Source: Pantoea sp. 1.19 (GTDB lineage Bacteria; Pseudomonadota; Gammaproteobacteria; Enterobacterales; Enterobacteriaceae). From it: a stretch of 64,000 nucleotides of DNA. The notes beneath the pieces were generated by a model. It did no database searches. It saw nothing but the letters and a program-made list of their open reading frames with translations, and was not told the DNA's origin. Position 1 is the stretch's first letter; each line of letters starts with the position of its first letter. The stretch is from assembly GCF_001922585.1 (NCBI RefSeq), contig NZ_MRBS01000004.1, positions 186,001 through 250,000 on the forward strand. The letters run 5' to 3'. Made by a program: the position numbers and the translations under genes. Of this stretch, positions 28,563 to 36,699 are shown piece by piece.

Positions 28563-29488
28563 CAGGCCTCCTCCTTCCGTTGGCGACGCGTGTCATAGTC
28601 AATACCGCCCTCAACGGCCCATTCAGTAAATGAGGTGAGCGAATGCGCCAGCTCGCGCGGCTGCCAGTTTTCTGTCAGGTAATCTTCGTTGGTGTAGTAC
28701 TCAAATGCTCCGCCGGTCGGGCTGTTAACATACCAAAAATAGGCTGAAGAAATGGGATGGCGTCCCGGCCCGATAAAGGTGCTCCAGCGGGCGCGGTTCA
28801 TGGCAATGCCGCCGCCTATCACTTCATGAATGTCGCGCACGGTAAAGGCAACGTGATTCAGCCCGGGCTTTTTTTGCGGCAGCTGCAGCAGAAACAAATT
28901 ATGGTGGCCACCACGCTTACCGGCCCGCAAAAAAACCGCTCGATCCACGTAGCGATCGGACACTTCAAATCCCATCACGTCACGATAGAAACGCTCAGTG
29001 GCGGCCAGCGCTTCGACAAAAAACACCACGTGCCCGATATTGATGGGGCTGGCGCGCTCGTACACCGGACTGGGGGTATCGACGCGCTGCATATCCCCCC
29101 ACTGGTTAATCGGCGTAACCTGCAGATCGCGGGGCGCCTGCTGCTGCGTCACCCGCACGCGCAGCGTCATCCCATTGGGATCGCGACATGACGCCCCGTC
29201 GGCATCCTCAGCAAAACCAGGCTGGCTGCGCATACGCGCGATGACGGCACGCAGTGCGGCCGTGTCCGCCACGCCCCAGGTCATCCGCCGCAGAGTCGAA
29301 CCGGGCTCAAAGGCCGCAGGCAGGGCCGGGCTATCCAGCGGATAGAGCGCCACCTGCGCGCCGCTGAGCGTCGTAAACTGATGATCCTCTCCAGCCAAAG
29401 GACGCAGTCCAAAATCGGTCATAAACCGGGTGCAGCGATCCAACGCCGCCACGCCAAATTCCAGTCGTTCAATGCCGATGATACTCAT
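28562..29488 (-). CDS. Two-domain extradiol ring-cleavage dioxygenase (VOC/BphC type)
   Basis: A 308-aa type I extradiol dioxygenase of the vicinal oxygen chelate superfamily. All iron ligands can be placed in the C-terminal domain: His-153 (INIGHVVFF), His-212 (LNHVAF) and Glu-263 (GAFEYY). The second-shell His in GGHHNLFL (195/196), His-244 (GRHP) and Tyr-250/253 correspond to BphC active-site residues. The N-terminal repeat (1-120) is structural. It should open a catechol-like ring next to the diol, giving a product for the hydrolase at 24.8-25.5 kb. The exact diol is unknown. Confidence 0.88.
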   Translation of the reverse strand: MSIIGIERLEFGVAALDRCTRFMTDFGLRPLAGEDHQFTTLSGAQVALYPLDSPALPAAFEPGSTLRRMTWGVADTAALRAVIARMRSQPGFAEDADGASCRDPNGMTLRVRVTQQQAPRDLQVTPINQWGDMQRVDTPSPVYERASPINIGHVVFFVEALAATERFYRDVMGFEVSDRYVDRAVFLRAGKRGGHHNLFLLQLPQKKPGLNHVAFTVRDIHEVIGGGIAMNRARWSTFIGPGRHPISSAYFWYVNSPTGGAFEYYTNEDYLTENWQPRELAHSLTSFTEWAVEGGIDYDTRRQRKEEA

Positions 29489-29509
29489 CTTCTTTCTCCG
29501 GGTTACTGG

Positions 29510-30298
29510 TCAACCCGCACGCGCGGAGTGGCCTAAAAATCCTGAAATTTTTTCTGCCGCCTCTGCCACCAGCAGCTGCAACGGGGATCGCTCGCGGACG
29601 GGAATGTGCTCCTGCGGAACCATGATGCTCACGACCGCGATCACCTTGCCGCGACGCTCGACGATGGGATACACGATGGAGGAGATCCCGTGACGATAGA
29701 AAGACTCGCCAATTACGTAGCCACGAGCGCGATCCTGCTGCACCATCTGCCACAGCGACTCGCGATCGGTCACCGGTCCGGGGGAGTGGCCCGGCAAACG
29801 GGCTTCCGGATAGACCTGCTCAAACTCGCCGCGGCAAAGGCCGCTCAGCAGCATGCGGCCCAGTGAAGTACAGTGCAGTGGCAGTCGGGTACCAATACTG
29901 ACCTGATTGATCTGCGATCCGGCGGCGCTGACCCGGGCCACATAAATCAGATCCTGCCCATCGCGAATCGCCAGATGGCTACTGCAGTGGCTGCGGTCGC
30001 GTAGCTGCTCGATCACCGGTTGCCCTACCTGCGCCACATCCAGCGAAGCCATGTATTCAAAACCGAGGCGTAGCACCTTCATGCCCAGGGAAAACGTATT
30101 GGTCCGCGGATTCCGCTGCAAAAAACCGAGATACTCGAGCGTCTGGACGACCCGGTATGCCGTAGCTTTAGGAATATCCACCAGCCGATGCAACTCAGAA
30201 AACGTCATTTCACGCTGCTGCTCGCCCAGCAGCAGCAGCATCTGTAGCCCACGCTCCAACCCGGGGATCCTGTAGCGGCAGCCTGATTGTTCTGACAT
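29510..30298 (-). CDS. IclR-family transcriptional regulator of the catabolic cluster
   Basis: A 262-aa regulator: an N-terminal winged helix-turn-helix (about residues 10-70, GLERGLQMLLLLGE ... SELHRLVDIPKATAYRVVQTLEYLGFL) and a C-terminal IclR effector domain (about 85-255, with GTRLPLHCTSLGRMLLSG). ATG at 30298 is preferred over GTG 30301 given the spacing from GGAGG. IclR members often control aromatic catabolism (PcaR, PobR, MhpR). Unusually the gene lies inside the operon in the same direction, between the SDR and extradiol genes, so it is probably autoregulated with its targets. Confidence 0.9.
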   Translation of the reverse strand: MSEQSGCRYRIPGLERGLQMLLLLGEQQREMTFSELHRLVDIPKATAYRVVQTLEYLGFLQRNPRTNTFSLGMKVLRLGFEYMASLDVAQVGQPVIEQLRDRSHCSSHLAIRDGQDLIYVARVSAAGSQINQVSIGTRLPLHCTSLGRMLLSGLCRGEFEQVYPEARLPGHSPGPVTDRESLWQMVQQDRARGYVIGESFYRHGISSIVYPIVERRGKVIAVVSIMVPQEHIPVRERSPLQLLVAEAAEKISGFLGHSARAG

Positions 30299-30312
30299 CA
30301 CGCCTCCAACAC

Positions 30313-31062
30313 TCAGTGGAAAACGAAGCCACCATTAACCGGTAGCAGCTGGCCAGTCACCATATCGGCCATCGACGACAGCAGCCAGAGCACGCTGCCA
30401 CTCACATCTTGTGGATGCTGCGCCCCCTGCAGCGCCCGTCCCTGTTCATACAGCTGATGACGCGCCGCAGGCACCGATGCCGTGGCTTCCACCCGGGTGA
30501 GTCCCGGGGCGATAGCGTTGACGCAGATACCTCGCTCGCCGAGCTCGCGGGCCATCGCGCGGGTCATCGCGATGACCGCTCCTTTACTGGCAACGTAAGC
30601 CATCAGGTTCGGTGCCCCCCACAGCGCCGTATCGGAGGCGACATTAACGATTTTTCCCCCCGGCGGTAGCAGCGGAACGGCAGCCCGGGACACCAGCCAG
30701 GTACCGCGAACGTTAACCTGCATCACGCGATCCCACAGCGCAACGTCGTGCTCCAGCATGTTTTTCCCTCCGACCCCGGTGGCCAGCGCTGCGTTGTTGA
30801 CCAGGCCATCCACCGCACCGCCTTCGGCAATCGCGGCGAACGCCGCGTCAATGGAGGCTTCGCTGGCAAGATCGAACACCCTGGTCTCGACGATCGCTCC
30901 GGTCCGCCGCAACGTTTCGGCCTGCTGCCGCAGCGGCGTTTCAAGCATGTCACACATCACCACCTGCGCCCCGGCAGCCGCAATATCACGCGTAAACTGC
31001 AGTCCCAACCCTCGTGCTGCCCCGGTAACCACAATGCGCTTGCCCACCAGCAGCGATGTCAT
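30313..31062 (-). CDS. Short-chain dehydrogenase/reductase (putative cis-diol or alcohol dehydrogenase)
   Basis: A 249-aa classical SDR with an intact active site: TGAARGLG (13-20), NNAA (89-92), Ser-143, Tyr-156 and Lys-160 (AYVASKGAV). The start MTSLLVGKRIVVTG at 31062 overlaps the oxygenase stop as ATGA. Because it directly follows the Rieske oxygenase gene, the likely step is rearomatisation of a cis-dihydrodiol or oxidation of a hydroxylated product. It contrasts with the other SDR of the cluster, which lacks Tyr and Lys. Confidence 0.87.
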   Translation of the reverse strand: MTSLLVGKRIVVTGAARGLGLQFTRDIAAAGAQVVMCDMLETPLRQQAETLRRTGAIVETRVFDLASEASIDAAFAAIAEGGAVDGLVNNAALATGVGGKNMLEHDVALWDRVMQVNVRGTWLVSRAAVPLLPPGGKIVNVASDTALWGAPNLMAYVASKGAVIAMTRAMARELGERGICVNAIAPGLTRVEATASVPAARHQLYEQGRALQGAQHPQDVSGSVLWLLSSMADMVTGQLLPVNGGFVFH

Positions 31063-32093
31063 GGCGTCAGGCTCTGCGCAGTGTTGCACGCGGTCAGGCG
31101 ATCTATCTGCGCCCGGGCCATTTTTTGCATCACGCGCCGCAGGCGCGACAGCCCAACATCGTGCTGATAGAGGAACTCATGCTGACGGGCATTGGGTGCC
31201 AGCGATTCCAGCACGATGCGATCCTGTTCCAGTACGTCCCAGTGCAGTTTTTCCAGCCGATGACGGTACATAAAGCGCCACATATCCCGCTGCCAACCGC
31301 TGACCCGACGTATCCGCCAAAAGAAGACCCGGCAGTGATTTTCATCCTCCGGTACTACCATGCCCACGATCCAAAAGTGGCCACCGGGTCCAAAACGCCG
31401 TTTGTACGGAATAGAGAGCCGCATCCACTGCGCACCGGTATCACCAAACTCGACCCAGTCAAAATTGACGCCTTGCTGTCCATCTTTCTGGAAAATGAAA
31501 CCGTCGTCGGTAGGATGCAGTGACATATCCGCCTGGCGATCGCCTTCTGCCATGGAGTGCGACGAGGAGTGGAGGTAAGTACCGTGCATAGGATCCATCA
31601 CGTTTTCCAGTGCATACTGATAATTGCACTGCCAGGCGGCGGTACAGAGAAATTGGCTGTATTGCGTCTCGTCCTCCAACTCCTGCGGAAAACGGAGCTC
31701 GCCCGGAGGATCGTCAGGCTGGACGCCAAACCAGAGGAAAATCGCTCCCTGCGTCTCTTTTACGGGATAGTGGCGGACACATTTCTGCCCGACCAGCGGA
31801 CAGTTGTCGACGGCCGGAACCTCTTCCACCTGACCCGCGCCGTTCACCGCCACGCCGTGATACCAGCAGGCGATACGCTCGCCGAGATTCCACCCCATCG
31901 ACAGCCTTGCACCGCGATGTGGACAACGATCCTCCAGCGCATGCACGTGGCCTTTGTCATCGCGCCACAGCACGATTTGCTGTGAAAGGCGGGTGATCCC
32001 CACCGGCGCGGAATGCACTTCCCAGCTGGCAAGCACCGGATACCACAAGTCTCGCAATCCCGTGTCGAGATAAGCCTGAACGCTGTCTGTCAT
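31059..32093 (-). CDS. Rieske non-haem iron oxygenase, alpha subunit (VanA/DdmC-like group)
   Basis: A 344-aa terminal oxygenase. The Rieske [2Fe-2S] site is CxHx16CxxH: C57, H59, C76, H79. The mononuclear iron site follows the ENVMDPMHGTYLH pattern with N164, bridging D167, H170 and H175. Length and the absence of a beta subunit place it with homotrimeric alpha-only oxygenases that act on aromatic acids (vanillate, dicamba, phenoxybenzoate). ATG 32093 is preferred over the GTG two codons upstream because GGGAG is better spaced. Electrons come from the cluster's own ferredoxin and reductase. Substrate unknown. Confidence 0.9.
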   Translation of the reverse strand: MTDSVQAYLDTGLRDLWYPVLASWEVHSAPVGITRLSQQIVLWRDDKGHVHALEDRCPHRGARLSMGWNLGERIACWYHGVAVNGAGQVEEVPAVDNCPLVGQKCVRHYPVKETQGAIFLWFGVQPDDPPGELRFPQELEDETQYSQFLCTAAWQCNYQYALENVMDPMHGTYLHSSSHSMAEGDRQADMSLHPTDDGFIFQKDGQQGVNFDWVEFGDTGAQWMRLSIPYKRRFGPGGHFWIVGMVVPEDENHCRVFFWRIRRVSGWQRDMWRFMYRHRLEKLHWDVLEQDRIVLESLAPNARQHEFLYQHDVGLSRLRRVMQKMARAQIDRLTACNTAQSLTP

Positions 32094-32107
32094 GATCACA
32101 TTCTCCC

Positions 32108-32416
32108 TTAGTGGCCATTAACCTGCAGAAAGGCCTGAAAACTGGCGGTGGTCCATGGAAGACCGCGGCTATCGAAGCTGCGCTGCTGGTTCAGCGCCTC
32201 AACCAGCGTGGGCAATTCATCGATGCCCTGCTCAAACAGGATTTCCAGCGATGCAATCAGCGACGTTTCCCAGGCCGTAGGCAATCGACTGCGACTTTGC
32301 CAGATGATATTTGGATATTGTCCCGGCTGATGAATCGAACCGTTTCCTCCCTCGCGGGGCGGTTGAAACTGCCAGCTCTCGGGTAAACAGGGATTGAGGT
32401 CATCAATGATATTCAC
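32108..32416 (-). CDS. Small conserved partner protein of the Rieske oxygenase, function unknown
   Basis: A 102-aa soluble protein without signal peptide or cysteines. It reads MNIIDDLNPCLPESWQFQ (one Cys at residue 10) then a loop rich in Gly/Pro/Gln and a helical C-terminal half (TAWETSLIASLEILFEQGIDELPTLV, split here by description only at about residues 47-72). The start overlaps the ferredoxin stop as ATGA and its stop is 14 bases before the oxygenase ATG. I recall similar short proteins near Rieske oxygenase genes being labelled recombinase-like helix-turn-helix; that label says little of function. A small subunit or assembly factor is possible. Confidence 0.75.
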   Translation of the reverse strand: MNIIDDLNPCLPESWQFQPPREGGNGSIHQPGQYPNIIWQSRSRLPTAWETSLIASLEILFEQGIDELPTLVEALNQQRSFDSRGLPWTTASFQAFLQVNGH

Positions 32417-32736
32417 GATCCGTTCTCCTTGATCAGCGTAATTTCTATCTGGTTATCCCGAATCCGCAGCGGATAACGTGTCAAATCACGTCCGCCGGGA
32501 CCGTGTAAACAGCGTCCCGAACGCAGATCGAATATCGCCTCATGCAGGGGACACTCTACCTTGCCATCTTCAACAAACCCCTGACTTAATAAGGCGTAAG
32601 CATGCGGACAAATATCTTCCAGCGCGTAATACTCCTCCTGCAGTCGGTATATGCCGATTTTTTTACCTTCCACAGTGGCAGCGTATGGAACATCTTCTTT
32701 TACCTGAGAAATGTCACACACCTTGCTCCAGCTCAT
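32413..32736 (-). CDS. Rieske-type [2Fe-2S] ferredoxin
   Basis: A 107-aa ferredoxin feeding electrons to the Rieske oxygenase. The cluster motif is CPHAYALLSQG through CPLH, spaced CxHx16CxxH (about residues 43-65). It begins MSWSKVCDISQVKEDVPY; ATG 32736 follows CCGGAGGCGAAA. An in-frame extension to 32898 has no ribosome-binding site and lies in AT-rich DNA, so it was rejected. This is the first gene of the 14-gene unit. Confidence 0.9.
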   Translation of the reverse strand: MSWSKVCDISQVKEDVPYAATVEGKKIGIYRLQEEYYALEDICPHAYALLSQGFVEDGKVECPLHEAIFDLRSGRCLHGPGGRDLTRYPLRIRDNQIEITLIKENGS

Positions 32737-33165
32737 TTTCGCCTCCGGCGTAATGGTCCCCATACGCGGCAATAAATCACAACGCGCATTACCGGCAACG
32801 GGGAAAGTTTCATATTTAAAACTATGTTTCTTATCTGGTTTTTCTAATATAAGAGCATCAAAAAAACCGTCAAGCGACTTTTTTAACCGCAGCGTCATAA
32901 ATGGCGAAGAGATTAATTAATTGTGCAAAGGATCACGAAAAAATGAAATAAAGGACATTAAAAAAGGTGGAGTTTGAGATGGCGAGAATATTTAAACCGG
33001 TAAACGGGGGAGCGCTCTGTTATTTTTAACCGCATCAGGCGCAACGACAACCAAAAAATGCATTAAATAAAATATTGTTTAGAATGTTTTACTAATGAAA
33101 GTTTGCGCCATTAATTAAATAATTTCCGCAATAAATAGTCGCGTATTTCACGCCGCACGACGGGG
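32737..33165. promoter_or_regulatory. AT-rich region upstream of the catabolic operon
   Basis: This gene-poor region between the ferredoxin gene and speB is strikingly AT-rich from about 32800, unlike its neighbours. TTAATTAA occurs near 32913 and again near 33111. It should contain the operon promoter and the IclR operator, but I cannot fix either with confidence. H-NS-type silencing would fit such base composition; that is inference. Confidence 0.5.
32979..33029 (+). CDS. Possible 16-aa ORF behind a strong ribosome-binding site
   Basis: ATG at 32979 is preceded by AAGGTGGAG and opens MARIFKPVNGGALCYF then TAA. It is on the strand opposite to the catabolic operon, in the AT-rich intergenic region. 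It may be a leader or a micro-protein, or a chance match; no homologue is known to me. Confidence 0.25.
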   Translation: MARIFKPVNGGALCYF

Positions 33166-33196
33166 AAAAAGCGGAGAGCGATTCGCTCTCCGCTTT
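33166..33196 (-). terminator. Intrinsic terminator of speB
   Basis: On the minus strand after speB, AAAGCGGAGAGCG-AAT-CGCTCTCCGCTTT is a perfect 13-bp stem ending in TTTTT. It separates speB from the island. Confidence 0.9.
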
Positions 33197-33200
33197 ATCA

Positions 33201-34121
33201 TCAGCCTTTGTTAACGGCCTGCACGTGCAGCATGTCCAGCGCCAGCGTGGCCGCCGCCAGCGCGGTCAGATCCGACTGGTCGTACCCCGGCGCCACTTCC
33301 ACCAGATCCATGCCGACAATGTTCAGCCCCTGCAGACCGCGCACCAGCTTCAGCGCTTTGTCGCTGGTCAGCCCGCCGCACACCGGCGTACCGGTACCCG
33401 GCGCGTGCGCCGGATCGAGGCAGTCGATATCAAAGGTCAGATAGACCGGCAGATCGCCAACGGTCTGCTTCACCTGCGCCAGAATATCGTCGACGCTGCG
33501 ATCGTTGACCTGCCCCGCATCCAGCACCTGATAGCCAAGGCTCGGATCAAATTCGGTGCGGATACCGATCTGCACTGAATGCTGCGGATCAATTAGCCCC
33601 TCCTGCGGCGCATGGTGGAACATGGTGCCGTGGTCGAAGGTCGCGCCGTTGGAGTAGGTGTCGGTATGGGCATCAAAGTGCACCAGCGCCATTTTGCCAA
33701 AATGTTTGGCGTGGGCGCGCAGCAGCGGCAGCGTGATGTAATGGTCGCCGCCAAAAGTCAGCATCCGTTTGCCGCTGGCCAGCAGCTTTTCCGCGTGCGC
33801 CTGCAGCCGGTCGGTCAGATCCTGTGAATCACCAAAGGCGTACACCAGATCGCCACCGTCCACTACCTTCAGGCGCTCGCGCAGGTCAAACGACCACGGA
33901 TAGCGGCAGCCTTCCCACGCCAGGTGGGTGGAGACTTGTCGGATGGCGCCCGGACCGAGGCGGCTGCCGGGACGGCCAGAAGTGGCGGCGTCAAACGGCA
34001 CGCCAGTGATCACCCACTCGGCGTCGCTCTCCCACGGAGTAAAGTGCAGCGGAAAACGCAGAAAGCCAAAAGCGTTAGAGACCAGAGAGTTGTCGTACTC
34101 ATGGTTCAAAGTGTTATACAT
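33201..34121 (-). CDS. speB: Agmatinase SpeB
   Basis: A 306-aa dimanganese ureohydrolase that converts agmatine to putrescine and urea. Metal ligands are in [11 protein letters not shown] (about 123), [13 protein letters not shown] (about 147) and [18 protein letters not shown] (about 225). The N-terminus [19 protein letters not shown] matches E. coli SpeB. It follows speA by 124 bases and has its own terminator, completing the arginine-agmatine-putrescine route. Confidence 0.96.
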   Translation of the reverse strand: MYNTLNHEYDNSLVSNAFGFLRFPLHFTPWESDAEWVITGVPFDAATSGRPGSRLGPGAIRQVSTHLAWEGCRYPWSFDLRERLKVVDGGDLVYAFGDSQDLTDRLQAHAEKLLASGKRMLTFGGDHYITLPLLRAHAKHFGKMALVHFDAHTDTYSNGATFDHGTMFHHAPQEGLIDPQHSVQIGIRTEFDPSLGYQVLDAGQVNDRSVDDILAQVKQTVGDLPVYLTFDIDCLDPAHAPGTGTPVCGGLTSDKALKLVRGLQGLNIVGMDLVEVAPGYDQSDLTALAAATLALDMLHVQAVNKG

Positions 34122-34172
34122 AAAATGTCCTCATTGCACTGCGGCATTGGAATACGCAGTGTTCGTCACGCC

Positions 34173-34212
34173 AAAAAAAATCCCTCCCCCGTCAGCCCGA
34201 CGGGAAAGGGAG
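34173..34212 (-). terminator. Intrinsic terminator of speA
   Basis: On the minus strand, CTCCCTTTCCCGTCGGG and GACGGGGGAGGGA form a stem followed by eight T. It lies between speA and speB, so speB needs its own promoter or read-through. Confidence 0.88.
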
Positions 34213-34245
34213 TCGATTGACTTACCGTTGCCGGCCGGTCACGGC

Positions 34246-36222
34246 TTACTCATCTTCGAGGTAGGTGTAGCCGTACAGCCCGGTTTCAAACTCATGCAGG
34301 AACTGCGCGCGCAGATCGTCGTCGAGATCGGTTTGCTTGACCTGATTGCGGAACAGCGTGAGCAGCTGCTGCGGATCCAACTGCACGTACTCCAGCATAT
34401 CGGCCACGGTATCCCCCTCATCCGACAGCTGGACTTCCACGCTGCCGTCCGGGAAAGCAAACACGTCCACCGCTTCGGTATCGCCAAACAGGTTATGCAT
34501 GTTGCCAAGGATCTCCTGATAGGCGCCGACCATAAAGAAGCCCAACATCGGCGGATTATCAACGTCGTACTGCGGCATCGGCAGGGTGGTGGCAATGCCG
34601 TCGCCATCGACGTAATGATCGATGGTTCCGTCAGAGTCACAGGTGATATCCAGCAGCACCGCGCGGCGTTCCGGTGGCTTATCCAGCCCTTCCAGCGGCA
34701 GCACCGGGAACAGCTGATCAATCCCCCACGCATCCGGCATCGACTGGAACAGCGAGAAGTTAACGTACAGCTTATCGGCCATGCGTTCCTGCAGCTCATC
34801 GATGATCGGCCGGTGAGCGCGGTTGCTCGGATCGAGGTGCTGCTGAATATAGTTGCAAATGCTCAGATAGAGCTGCTCGGCCCAGGCGCGCTGGCCGAGA
34901 TCGTAAGTCCCGGCGGAATAGCCGGTATGGATATCAAACAGATCCATTTGACTGTCGTGCAGCCACTCGCGCAGCGAACGGCGGGTGTTGGGCTCGTGCA
35001 TCTCCTGCCAGGTGTCCCACAGGCTTTGCAGCGGACGCGGTGCCGGCTCCTGCGGCGGATTTGGCACGCTAAATTCATTGCGTTCCACGCCGATAATGTT
35101 CGATACCAGCACCGTGTGGTGAGCGGTGACCGCCCGCCCCGATTCGGTTATCACCGTCGGATGCGGCAGGCCATGCTCTTCACAGGCATCGCCAATTGCC
35201 CAGATGACGTTATTAGCGTACTCATTCAGGCCGTAGTTCACCGAGCAATCGGACTGCGAGCGGGTGCCTTCATAATCCACCCCGAGGCCGCCGCCGACGT
35301 CGAAACACTGGATATTGACCCCCAGCTTCGCCAGCTCAACGTAAAAACGCGCCGACTCGCGAACGCCAGTAGCGATATCGCGGATGTTGGCCATCTGCGA
35401 GCCCAGGTGGAAGTGCAGCAGCTGCAGGCTGTCCAGCCGCCCGGCATTGCGCATAATGTCGACCAGCTGCAGCACCTGGGTGGCGGAAAGCCCAAACTTC
35501 GATTTTTCTCCGCCGCTGGACTGCCATTTACCGGAGCCCTGCGACGCCAAACGCGCACGGATACCCAGCCGCGGGACCACGTTCAGCCGTTCTGCCTCTT
35601 CCAGCACCAGCTTCACTTCGGTCATCTTTTCCAGTACCAGATAGACCTTGTGCCCGAGCTTCTCGCCGATCAGCGCCAGGCGAATGTATTCGCGATCTTT
35701 GTAGCCGTTACAGACAATCACCGTCCGCGTCATGCCGGCGTGGGCCAGCACCGCCATCAGTTCGGCCTTCGAGCCGGCCTCTAACCCCAGCGGCTCGCCG
35801 GAGTTAACCAGCGATTCAATCACCCGCTTATGCTGGTTAACCTTGATCGGATAAACGAGGAAGTAGTCGCCCTGATAGCCATAGGATTCGCGCGCGCGCT
35901 TGAACGCGGCGTTAATAGAGCGCAGGCGGTGCTGCAGGATCTGCGGAAAACAGAACAGCGCCGGCAGGCGCTGGCCGTCGGCCTCGCGCTCTTTAACCAG
36001 CTTCGCCAAATCGACGCGCACTTCCGGCATATCCGGGTCCGGGCACACGCTGATGTGGCCGAGTTCATTAACGTCGTAGTAGTTATTGCCCCACCAGGCG
36101 ATATTGTAGGTACGCAGCATGCGGCTGGCGTCCTGGCTGTTAACGGCGACCTCTTGCATGGATCGCAACTCACCCTGTTCGCCGGCTAACGAACCCTTAA
36201 TTGTCTTCATGTCGTCAGACAT
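34246..36222 (-). CDS. speA: Biosynthetic arginine decarboxylase SpeA
   Basis: A 658-aa PLP- and magnesium-dependent alanine-racemase-fold decarboxylase, the same length as E. coli SpeA, making agmatine. The PLP Lys is in [15 protein letters not shown] (about 125), and the C-terminal active-site Cys in [17 protein letters not shown] (about 525). Start [14 protein letters not shown] at 36222 matches E. coli MSDDM; its first bases overlap the end of an upstream YqgB-like ORF. The leader is long and holds a second small ORF. Confidence 0.97.
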   Translation of the reverse strand: MSDDMKTIKGSLAGEQGELRSMQEVAVNSQDASRMLRTYNIAWWGNNYYDVNELGHISVCPDPDMPEVRVDLAKLVKEREADGQRLPALFCFPQILQHRLRSINAAFKRARESYGYQGDYFLVYPIKVNQHKRVIESLVNSGEPLGLEAGSKAELMAVLAHAGMTRTVIVCNGYKDREYIRLALIGEKLGHKVYLVLEKMTEVKLVLEEAERLNVVPRLGIRARLASQGSGKWQSSGGEKSKFGLSATQVLQLVDIMRNAGRLDSLQLLHFHLGSQMANIRDIATGVRESARFYVELAKLGVNIQCFDVGGGLGVDYEGTRSQSDCSVNYGLNEYANNVIWAIGDACEEHGLPHPTVITESGRAVTAHHTVLVSNIIGVERNEFSVPNPPQEPAPRPLQSLWDTWQEMHEPNTRRSLREWLHDSQMDLFDIHTGYSAGTYDLGQRAWAEQLYLSICNYIQQHLDPSNRAHRPIIDELQERMADKLYVNFSLFQSMPDAWGIDQLFPVLPLEGLDKPPERRAVLLDITCDSDGTIDHYVDGDGIATTLPMPQYDVDNPPMLGFFMVGAYQEILGNMHNLFGDTEAVDVFAFPDGSVEVQLSDEGDTVADMLEYVQLDPQQLLTLFRNQVKQTDLDDDLRAQFLHEFETGLYGYTYLEDE

Positions 36223-36394
36223 CACGAACCTCATCTTTCGCTATCGGTGCAACAGAGTTAACTACTATCGCAGTTCGCTGTTGCGGGAACAAGCCGCCCC
36301 GCAGGCGACGTCTCAGCATAAACGGCTGGCCACGTCGCTGGCGGGACGCACAATCACTCTTTAAGTGTAAAACACGCCGGACGGCTTCGCTCAT
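36215..36394 (-). CDS. yqgB: YqgB-like small ORF overlapping the speA start
   Basis: This ORF ends at TGA 36215-36217, eight bases inside speA. Its C-terminal part [20 protein letters not shown] resembles E. coli YqgB as I remember it (GLLSQFQAAIVVNCFTLNK), and E. coli yqgB also lies just upstream of speA. The start is uncertain: ATG 36394 gives 59 aa, ATG 36319 gives 34 aa. The overlap suggests translational coupling or a leader role. E. coli YqgB is a small protein of little-known function. Confidence 0.5.
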   Translation of the reverse strand: MSEAVRRVLHLKSDCASRQRRGQPFMLRRRLRGGLFPQQRTAIVVNSVAPIAKDEVRDV

Positions 36395-36443
36395 CACGCA
36401 TGCGCGCCAGCGCCGCAAGCAGCCGGCTCAGCCAGCGCGCGCG

Positions 36444-36560
36444 TCAGGATCGCGACCAATCCGAACCAGCGGGGTCAGCGTGACAGAAACAGTATCGGGG
36501 AAACAGCGAGAAGCACCGAAAGGGGCAGCGGCGCAGGTTGGCAAACACATCCTGATTCAT
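36444..36560 (-). CDS. Putative 38-aa leader peptide upstream of speA
   Basis: ATG at 36560 is preceded by GGAGGTGAT (36569-36577), fully complementary to the 16S rRNA 3' end and eight bases from the start, so translation should be strong. The peptide opens MNQDVFANLRRCPFRCFSLF and is rich in Arg, Phe and Cys (five Arg by residue 22). It lies on the speA strand between a good promoter and speA, about 220 bases from the speA start. A regulatory leader of the SpeFL kind is possible; no homologue is known to me. Confidence 0.5.
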   Translation of the reverse strand: MNQDVFANLRRCPFRCFSLFPRYCFCHADPAGSDWSRS

Positions 36561-36670
36561 TACGTTTATCACCTCCACACACAACGGCCGGTCGCGTGAT
36601 TGATGGGGCTGAGGATGGCGCGTCGTGGCCGATTGCCCGACGTGAATCACTGTAGAAAAAGCAGCGGCGT

Positions 36671-36699
36671 TTTATACCTCCCGACGGGGCAAAATGCAA
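36671..36699 (-). promoter_or_regulatory. Candidate speA promoter
   Basis: On the minus strand TTGCAT (36694-36699) and TATAAA (36671-36676) are separated by exactly 17 bases. Transcription from here would give a speA leader of about 440 bases carrying both small ORFs. Confidence 0.5.

Noticed and set aside
32737-32898. N-terminal extension of the Rieske ferredoxin
   Set aside because: No ribosome-binding site and AT-rich non-coding composition; MSWSKVCD at 32736 is well supported.
19785-33165. tRNA or direct-repeat attachment sites flanking the catabolic island
   Set aside because: No tRNA gene, integrase, transposase or evident direct repeat was found at either edge.
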